Part shown: positions 51,355 through 55,995 of the stretch, in pieces
Position numbering within the stretch: the stretch's first letter is position 1
Layout of the letters: each line of letters opens with the position of its first letter
Assembly: GCA_002309375.1 (NCBI GenBank)
Contig: DBXK01000002.1
Location: forward strand, 19,564 to 75,558
Direction: 5' to 3'
DNA length: 55,995 bases
From: Christensenella sp. UBA1214
Lineage (GTDB): Bacteria; Bacillota; Clostridia; Christensenellales; CAG-138
Position numbers and translations under genes: made by a program
The notes under the pieces: model-generated
Told to the model about the DNA's origin: nothing
Database searches by the model: none
The model's input: only the letters and a program-made list of their open reading frames with translations

Positions 51355-52737
51355 TCAGGCGTTCAGCATGAATGCGCGGTAGGCTTTGACGGCTTCGTAG
51401 AGGTCGGCCTTGCTGATGATCTCCCAGGGAGCGTGCATCGAGAGCACGGCAACACCGCTGTCGATGACTTCCATGCCGTAAACGGCGCAGATATAAGCGA
51501 TCGTGCCGCCTCCGCCCTGATCGACCTTGCCGAGCTCGGCGGTCTGGAAGTTGACGCCCGCGTCGTCCATGAGCTTGCGGAGATTGCCGAGGTATTCGGC
51601 GTTCGCGTCGTTGGAGCCGCCCTTGCCGCGGGAACCGGTGTACTTATTGAAGCAGACGCCGCGGCCGAGGTATGCGGAATTCTTGCGCTCGAAAACGCCG
51701 GCGAAGTTCGGATCATATCCCGCGCTGACGTCGCAGCTCAGCATGCGGCTCGCGGTGAGCGCGCGGCGGAGCTTGAGGTCGCAGTAATCGTCGGTGAGGT
51801 TGATGAGCTCCGCGACGGCGTTTTCGAAATACTTGCCGGTCATGCCGGTCGCGCCGACGGAACCGATCTCTTCCTTATCCGCAAGGATGCAGCAGATGGT
51901 CTTTTCGGGGATCTCGTAGATCGAAAGCAGCGCGTTTATCTGGGCGTATGCGCAGACGCGGTCGTCGTGACCGTAGCCGAGGATCATGCTGCGGTCGAGG
52001 CCGAAGTCGCGGGTGGGACCGGCGGGAACGACTTCGATCTCGGCGGAGAGGAAATCCTCCTCCTCGATGCCGTACTTTTCCTTCAGGATGCCGAGCATAT
52101 TAGCCTTGACGGGATCCTTCTCCTCGTCCTTGAGGGGCTTGCCGCCGATGATGACGTTCAGTTCCTCGCCCTCGATGACGACGGAGCCCTTCTTGCCGAG
52201 CTGATCGGCGGAAAGGTGAATCAGCAGGTCGGAGATGCCGACGACGGGATCAGCGGGATCCTCGCCGATGACGACGTTCACGAGCGTGCCGTCCTTCTTC
52301 GCAACGACGCCGTGCAGCGCAAGGGGGATCGTGACCCACTGATATTTCTTGATGCCGCCGTAATAATGCGTATCGAGGTATGCAAGGCCGGTATCCTCAT
52401 AGAGCGGGTTCTGCTTGAGGTCCATGCGGGGGGAGTCGATATGCGCGCCGACGATGTTGATGCCCTTTTCGATCGGCTGTTTGCCGAGCTTGAACATCAT
52501 GATCGCCTTGCCCATCCAGTTGACGTAAACGCAGTCGCCGGGATTGAGCTTCTCGCCCTTTTCGATCGCGCACTTGAGGCAGCGGTAGCCCTTCTCTTCC
52601 GCGAGCTTGACGGCCTCCCTCACGCATTCGCGCTCGGTCTTGCCGTTGTCGAGGAACTTCGCGTATTTGCCCGCAATGCATTCGAGCTTTGCGAGATCTT
52701 CATCGGTATAAGTGGTCCATGCAACTTTTCTTTCCAT
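51355..52737 (-). CDS. M18 family metallo-aminopeptidase
   Basis: A 460-residue zinc aminopeptidase. Zinc-site motifs are GAHIDSPRMDLK, ADKEEIGSVGATGMTG with its glutamate pair, MLSCDVSAGYDPNF, and LSMHAPWEIISKADLYE near the C-terminus. This is the M18 arrangement; the family removes neutral or acidic N-terminal residues from peptides. Length is as expected. It may complement the opp peptide importer by degrading imported peptides. GGAGG-type ribosome site upstream, promoter at 52798-52826, single-gene transcript. Confidence 0.94.
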   Translation of the reverse strand: MERKVAWTTYTDEDLAKLECIAGKYAKFLDNGKTERECVREAVKLAEEKGYRCLKCAIEKGEKLNPGDCVYVNWMGKAIMMFKLGKQPIEKGINIVGAHIDSPRMDLKQNPLYEDTGLAYLDTHYYGGIKKYQWVTIPLALHGVVAKKDGTLVNVVIGEDPADPVVGISDLLIHLSADQLGKKGSVVIEGEELNVIIGGKPLKDEEKDPVKANMLGILKEKYGIEEEDFLSAEIEVVPAGPTRDFGLDRSMILGYGHDDRVCAYAQINALLSIYEIPEKTICCILADKEEIGSVGATGMTGKYFENAVAELINLTDDYCDLKLRRALTASRMLSCDVSAGYDPNFAGVFERKNSAYLGRGVCFNKYTGSRGKGGSNDANAEYLGNLRKLMDDAGVNFQTAELGKVDQGGGGTIAYICAVYGMEVIDSGVAVLSMHAPWEIISKADLYEAVKAYRAFMLNA

Positions 52738-52797
52738 ATTTACCTCCGTTTTTCGGCCGGACCGGGACTTTTCCGCCCTCCGGCCTATTTCCCGAAC

Positions 52798-52826
52798 ATA
52801 GTACCATTTTTTCGGGCGAAATGCAA
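52798..52826 (-). promoter_or_regulatory. Promoter of the M18 aminopeptidase gene
   Basis: Minus-strand TTGCAT (52826-52821), 17-nt spacer, TACTAT (52803-52798). Confidence 0.6.
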
Positions 52827-52904
52827 CGGCAAAGAGGCAAATTGCGAAATTTTTTCTTTAATATGTTTTATAAAAATTATATTTATTTTTATATGGAATT
52901 TTGC

Positions 52905-52932
52905 TTGATTTAAATTTTTTCGGTGTTATAAT
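52905..52932 (+). promoter_or_regulatory. Promoter of the structured RNA
   Basis: TTGATT (52905-52910), 16-nt T-rich spacer, TATAAT (52927-52932). The predicted start falls at the 5' base of the RNA's closing stem. Confidence 0.75.
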
Positions 52933-52938
52933 AGATTT

Positions 52939-53153
52939 CGGTATTTGAGTCGGGTCTGTGGTTGCAAGTCGAAGCCAGTCGCAGGCAAAACGATCCACAT
53001 AAGCGGAACAAAGCTTCCGTGAGCATGGTGCGGCTTAGATGTAAGTCCTGTCGGGCGACCGAGAGGGGCAGTAGTGGGCAGCGTAAAGCTTAGTAGCGAA
53101 CCCTCCAACAGGCGAGTGTGGGGGCAAAGACCAGGTCAGCCGATCCGATACCG
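52939..53153 (+). ncRNA. Structured RNA (~215 nt), possibly raiA-motif type
   Basis: No protein frame spans this G/A-rich segment. The ends pair: CGGTAT..CGG (52939-52953) with CCG..ATACCG (53140-53153). Inside are GGAA/TTCC (near 53008-53021), CTTA/TAAG, CCTGT/ACAGG and GAGGG/CCCTC helices, so it folds as a multibranched RNA. A promoter places the start at the closing stem. The last strand ATACC can instead pair with GGTAT (53174-53178) around the ribosome site of the next gene, followed by six T. Size, host group and compact architecture suggest the raiA motif, but I cannot confirm the family by eye; it may act alone or control the zinc-ribbon gene. Confidence 0.65.
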
Positions 53154-53185
53154 AGAATCAAAAATATGTCAGAGGTATTTTTTCC

Positions 53186-53464
53186 ATGTTTGAAGACAAA
53201 GTATTGGTTTGCAAGGATTGCGGCGCCGAATTCGTTTTCACCGCCGGTGAGCAGGAGTTCTACGCCGAAAAGGGCTTCCGGAACGAACCCACCCGCTGCA
53301 AAGCATGCAGGAACAACCGCAAGGCCGCCCGCAACAACGGCGGTGAGCGCGTAATGTTCGACGCCGTCTGCGCAGAGTGCGGCCGTCCCACTAAGATCCC
53401 CTTCGAGCCCAAGACCGACAAGCCCATCTATTGCAGCGAATGCTTTGCAAAGCGCAGGGGCTGA
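53186..53464 (+). CDS. Small zinc-ribbon protein (CxxC-x17-CxxC type)
   Basis: A 92-residue protein with two zinc-binding modules. The first is VCKDCGAEF with CKACR about 30 residues later, within FYAEKGFRNEPTRCKACR, the probable-zinc-ribbon family. The second is VCAECGRPTKIPFEP with YCSECFAKRR, the CxxC-x17-CxxC motif. Such proteins are common in Firmicutes and their role is unknown; nucleic-acid or ribosome binding is plausible from the basic linker. AGAGG lies ten bases before ATG 53186 and may be masked by the upstream RNA. Confidence 0.88.
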   Translation: MFEDKVLVCKDCGAEFVFTAGEQEFYAEKGFRNEPTRCKACRNNRKAARNNGGERVMFDAVCAECGRPTKIPFEPKTDKPIYCSECFAKRRG

Positions 53465-53495
53465 GAATAACACGCAAGATAATTAATCACGACAG

Positions 53496-53524
53496 AAAAA
53501 CACCGCAGCAACGCGGTGTTTTTT
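53496..53524. terminator. Bidirectional terminator
   Basis: CACCGC/GCGGTG stem (53501-53506, 53513-53518) with AGCAAC loop, A5 before and six T after. Confidence 0.87.
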
Positions 53525-53561
53525 CACGCTTAAAAGTTCACCGGCTATCGGAGAAACAAAT

Positions 53562-54341
53562 TCAATTCTCCGGCAACCGGCTCTCCAAGGTTTCTTTGTT
53601 CAGCCAGTAGGTCATATCCTCCGGTTTGCCGATCACGGCATTTCCGATGATCTTCTTCGCAAGCGCAGTAAAACGCTCGCGTTCATCGTATGTATCGAAA
53701 CAAGCGCAACGTTCTATCGGACGGATATCCATTCGCGGCCAGACCTGCTTGAAGGCCTCAGCAAAATACAGCACCGCCCCGTCGTAGAGCTTTTGGATGA
53801 ACGGATCCTGATCGTTTTCGGCGTTCATGGCCTCGCGCTCCCGTTCCGCCATGATCGCAATCAGCCTATCCTGCAGCTCTTTCTTCTTTTTAATTTGGAT
53901 CCCGATCAGCGCGTTCTGCGGCGTTCCGAGCTCAAATACCTGCTTTGTCCCATCCTTCACGTTAATGAATTCGCAGACCGCGTCCCTCAGGAACCAGGCA
54001 ATGACCATTTTGGGATCTTGTCCCCATGCTTCGCGGAGTGACCTGCATTCGCTTATGCATTTGGAAACGACGCCTTCATCCTCCGTGAAAACGGCCTTGC
54101 CGACAAGATTGAGCAAAATGCCGTTTTCAGCATCGTATACACACATTTTCACAAAAGGATAAATGCTGAGCTCACCGTAAAAAACCTCGCATTTCGCTGC
54201 GGCGAAATACAGAGCGCCTTCGGATTCATAGCACAGCTCTATAGGATGCACGTTCGGCTTTTTATCCAGCCCCATCGTTGCCGCGTAAAGCACGGGCTGA
54301 GACCGAAGAAACTCCTTAGTTTTCTCGATTGCTTCGATCAT
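53562..54341 (-). CDS. Pyridoxamine 5'-phosphate oxidase-like FMN split-barrel protein
   Basis: A 259-residue protein. Residues 1-130 look like a flavin-binding split barrel (FLRSQPVLYAATMGLDKKPNVHPIELCYE, LYFAAAKCEVFYGELSIYPFVKMCV), the pattern of small FMN-binding oxidoreductases related to PNPOx. The C-terminal 110 residues are helical and charged and I do not recognise them; they include CACFDTYDERERF. Substrate unknown. Start ATG 54341 has GAGG seven bases upstream; ATG 54347 is too close to it. It has its own promoter. Confidence 0.8.
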   Translation of the reverse strand: MIEAIEKTKEFLRSQPVLYAATMGLDKKPNVHPIELCYESEGALYFAAAKCEVFYGELSIYPFVKMCVYDAENGILLNLVGKAVFTEDEGVVSKCISECRSLREAWGQDPKMVIAWFLRDAVCEFINVKDGTKQVFELGTPQNALIGIQIKKKKELQDRLIAIMAEREREAMNAENDQDPFIQKLYDGAVLYFAEAFKQVWPRMDIRPIERCACFDTYDERERFTALAKKIIGNAVIGKPEDMTYWLNKETLESRLPEN

Positions 54342-54375
54342 ATTCATACCTCACCAGTTCCGGATCATTGAAATG

Positions 54376-54404
54376 ATTATACCACCGCGCTATTCTTCAT
54401 TCAA
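54376..54404 (-). promoter_or_regulatory. Promoter of the FMN split-barrel gene
   Basis: Minus-strand TTGAAT (54404-54399), 17-nt spacer, TATAAT (54381-54376). Confidence 0.75.
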
Positions 54405-54439
54405 CAGTGAATACCGCTTTTCTTTCGGGCAATAACTGC

Positions 54440-54466
54440 AAAAAGCCCGGCGCTTTACCGCCGGGC
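54440..54466 (-). terminator. Terminator of the nfn operon
   Basis: GCCCGGCG/CGCCGGGC stem (54445-54452, 54459-54466) with a 6-nt loop, then five T on the minus strand. Confidence 0.9.
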
Positions 54467-54483
54467 CCTCTTGATCAAAGCTG

Positions 54484-55893
54484 TTATCTGCTCTGTAAAT
54501 AATCGTCGATCGCTTTTGCGGCCGTCTTGCCCGCGCCCATCGCGGAGATGACCGTCGCGGCGCCGGTTACAGCGTCGCCGCCGGCGTAAACGCCTTCGCG
54601 GGAGGTGAGGCCCGCTTCATTGACGATGATGCCGCCGTGCTTATTGACCTCGAGGCCCGCCGTCGTGTTCTTGATGAGCGGATTCGGGCTCGTGCCGATG
54701 GCCATGATGACCGTATCGACGTCCAGAGTGAATTCGCTGCCGGGGATCGGGACGGGACGCCTTCTGCCCTTCGCGTCGGGTTCGCCGAGCTCCATGCGGA
54801 TGCAGCGCATACCGGTCACAAAGCCGTTCTTCGGATCGCGCGGATCATCCGGATTATTGTAGCCGAGGATCTCCACGGGATTGTTGAGGAGGCGGAAATC
54901 GATACCCTCCTCCATTGCGTGCTCGACCTCCTCGCGGCGCGCGGGGAGCTCCTCCATCGAACGGCGGTAGACGATATAGACGTGCTCCGCGCCGAGGCGC
55001 AGCGCGGTCCTCGCGGCGTCCATCGCGACGTTGCCGCCGCCGACGACGGCGACCTTGCCGCCCTTCATGATCGGCGTAACGGGGTTATCGCGATATGCCT
55101 TCATCAGGTTCGAGCGGGTCAAAAACTCGTTTGCGGAATAGACGCCCTTGAGACTTTCGCCGGGGATATTCATGAAATTTGGAAGACCCGCGCCGGAGCC
55201 GATGAAGACGGCCTCATAGCCCATCTCGAAGAGCTCGTCGATCGTAAGCGTTTTGCCGATGACGACGTTCGTTTCGATATCGACGCCGTTCTTTTTAAGG
55301 GTCTCAACCTCCTGCGCGACGATCGCCTTCGGCAGACGGAATTCCGGGATGCCGTAGACGAGCACGCCGCCGGCGGTATGCAGCGCTTCGAAGACCGTGA
55401 CCTTGTAGCCGAGGCGGGCAAGATCGCCAGCGCAGGTGAGGCCGGAAGGACCGGAACCGACGACCGCGACTCTATGGCCGTTCGGTTCGATCGGCAGAAC
55501 GGGCTTTTCCTCCTGGCTGTTGTACCAGTCCGCGACGAAGCGTTCAAGCCTTCCGATGCCGACGGGCTCGAACTTTATGCCCATGGTGCACTTCGATTCG
55601 CACTGCGTCTCCTGCGGACAAACGCGGCCGCAGACGGCGGGCAGAGTGGAGGTTCTTGAAATGATCAGGATCGCGCCTTCGTAATCCTTTTCCTTTATCC
55701 TGCTGATAAATCCGGGAATATTTACATTGACCGGGCAGCCCTCGATACAGGGCTTGTTTTTGCAGTTCAGGCAGCGCTGCGCTTCCGCAACGGCCATCTC
55801 TTCCGTGTAGCCGAGGGCGACCTCGTTGAAGTTATGCGCGCGGACCTCGGGAGCCTGGGTCGGCATTTCATGTTTTTTCGGATCGAGTGCCAT
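54484..55893 (-). CDS. nfnB: NfnB: NADPH-binding subunit of electron-bifurcating transhydrogenase (GltD/GltA-like)
   Basis: A 469-residue flavoprotein annotated in many genomes as glutamate synthase small subunit. The N-terminal iron-sulfur part has CLNCKNKPCIEGCP and CGRVCPQETQCESKC. Two dinucleotide-binding sites follow: VAVVGSGPSGLTCAGDLARLG for FAD and VAVVGGGNVAMDAARTALRLG for NADPH. The gene just upstream is the NfnA-type FAD/NAD-binding subunit, and that pair defines NfnAB, which couples ferredoxin and NADH to NADP reduction in anaerobic clostridia. No glutamate synthase large subunit is in view. GGAGG ribosome site; strong terminator downstream. Confidence 0.9.
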   Translation of the reverse strand: MALDPKKHEMPTQAPEVRAHNFNEVALGYTEEMAVAEAQRCLNCKNKPCIEGCPVNVNIPGFISRIKEKDYEGAILIISRTSTLPAVCGRVCPQETQCESKCTMGIKFEPVGIGRLERFVADWYNSQEEKPVLPIEPNGHRVAVVGSGPSGLTCAGDLARLGYKVTVFEALHTAGGVLVYGIPEFRLPKAIVAQEVETLKKNGVDIETNVVIGKTLTIDELFEMGYEAVFIGSGAGLPNFMNIPGESLKGVYSANEFLTRSNLMKAYRDNPVTPIMKGGKVAVVGGGNVAMDAARTALRLGAEHVYIVYRRSMEELPARREEVEHAMEEGIDFRLLNNPVEILGYNNPDDPRDPKNGFVTGMRCIRMELGEPDAKGRRRPVPIPGSEFTLDVDTVIMAIGTSPNPLIKNTTAGLEVNKHGGIIVNEAGLTSREGVYAGGDAVTGAATVISAMGAGKTAAKAIDDYLQSR

Positions 55894-55908
55894 AGTCTTT
55901 TTCCTCCC

Positions 55909-55995
55909 TTATGCCTGCTTGAAGAGATTGCAGGTCTCCTCATGCGCCTTGCGTTCAAAATCGAAATACATCCTGCCGCGGCTCATCGCCTCGTC
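55909..55995 (-). CDS. nfnA: NfnA C-terminal fragment (FAD/NAD-binding oxidoreductase subunit)
   Basis: Only the last 28 codons are in the window; the rest lies beyond the right edge. The reading DEAMSRGRMYFDFERKAHEE... and CNLFKQA ends 15 bp before the nfnB start. The tail is typical of the sulfide/dihydroorotate dehydrogenase-like FAD/NAD-binding proteins that precede NfnB, which supports the NfnAB assignment. Confidence 0.6.
   Translation of the reverse strand, partial: DEAMSRGRMYFDFERKAHEETCNLFKQA

Noticed and set aside
51433..52908. Long plus-strand open frame opposite the M18 aminopeptidase (491 codons)
   Set aside because: Antisense shadow of a well-conserved enzyme; composition is a run of Asp/Val/Leu/Ala without motifs.
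54484..55893. Glutamate synthase small subunit
   Set aside because: The motifs are shared, but the NfnA-like partner upstream and the absence of a large subunit make NfnB the better reading.
1..55995. CRISPR array, rRNA operon or insertion sequence
   Set aside because: No regularly spaced repeats, rRNA signatures, transposase motifs or terminal repeats of that kind were seen.

Overview
The window looks like chromosome from an uncultured, anaerobic, endospore-forming Firmicute, most likely a gut Clostridia or Christensenellales-type genome. The evidence is a YunB sporulation protein, a large Gram-positive-type SRP RNA with Alu-like domain, an NfnAB electron-bifurcating transhydrogenase, methionine gamma-lyase, consensus sigma-A promoters (TTGACA-N17-TATAAT) and moderately high GC. 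No CRISPR array, intact prophage or insertion sequence was found.

Layout. 1-2.3 kb (minus): start of fatty-acid kinase FakA, a DUF308 membrane protein, a TetR regulator with a palindromic operator candidate, and yunB. 2.6-8.9 kb (plus): a class A penicillin-binding protein, a cysteine desulfurase/ThiI sulfur-transfer pair and a putative lipoprotein. 9-12 kb (minus): a GtrB-GtrA-like glycosyltransferase, SRP RNA with its own promoter, and a polytopic membrane protein whose promoter predicts a leaderless mRNA. 12.0-15.8 kb (plus): tRNA-Ser(GGA), a structured repeat built from inverted and direct copies of the tRNA tail, a VTT-acyltransferase-zinc-ribbon fusion and a YfcC-type carrier. 15.8-22.5 kb (minus): a decayed gene and a complete oligopeptide ABC operon (oppB-C-D-F-A order). 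22.8-26.8 kb: a SulP transporter, a methyltransferase and a second lipoprotein.

26.9-42.5 kb is the most distinctive region: one 15.6-kb minus-strand operon from a perfect promoter at 42511-42539. It codes for a PglE-like sugar aminotransferase, a PglC-like phosphoglycosyl transferase, a GNAT/PLP-lyase fusion, six recognisable ATP-grasp ligase genes plus one truncated copy, an octopine/nopaline-type dehydrogenase, a GT4 glycosyltransferase, a Wzy/ligase-like membrane protein, a hexapeptide acyltransferase and a MurJ-like flippase. My reading is that it builds a cell-surface glycan decorated with amino acids or opines: the PLP lyase could supply a 2-oxo acid, the opine dehydrogenase could condense it with an amino acid, and ATP-grasp enzymes could attach it by amide bonds. 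This is a hypothesis from gene content. One ATP-grasp gene has an in-frame TAG and one is truncated and frameshifted, so the locus is actively changing.

42.6-56 kb: an unrecognised protein, a nucleotidyltransferase-fold protein, a metallophosphoesterase with a PglF-like sugar dehydratase (likely feeding the same glycan), a Pr6Pr-like membrane protein, an M14 peptidoglycan peptidase, methionine gamma-lyase, an M18 aminopeptidase, a ~215-nt structured RNA before a small zinc-ribbon protein, an FMN split-barrel protein, and NfnB with the end of NfnA.
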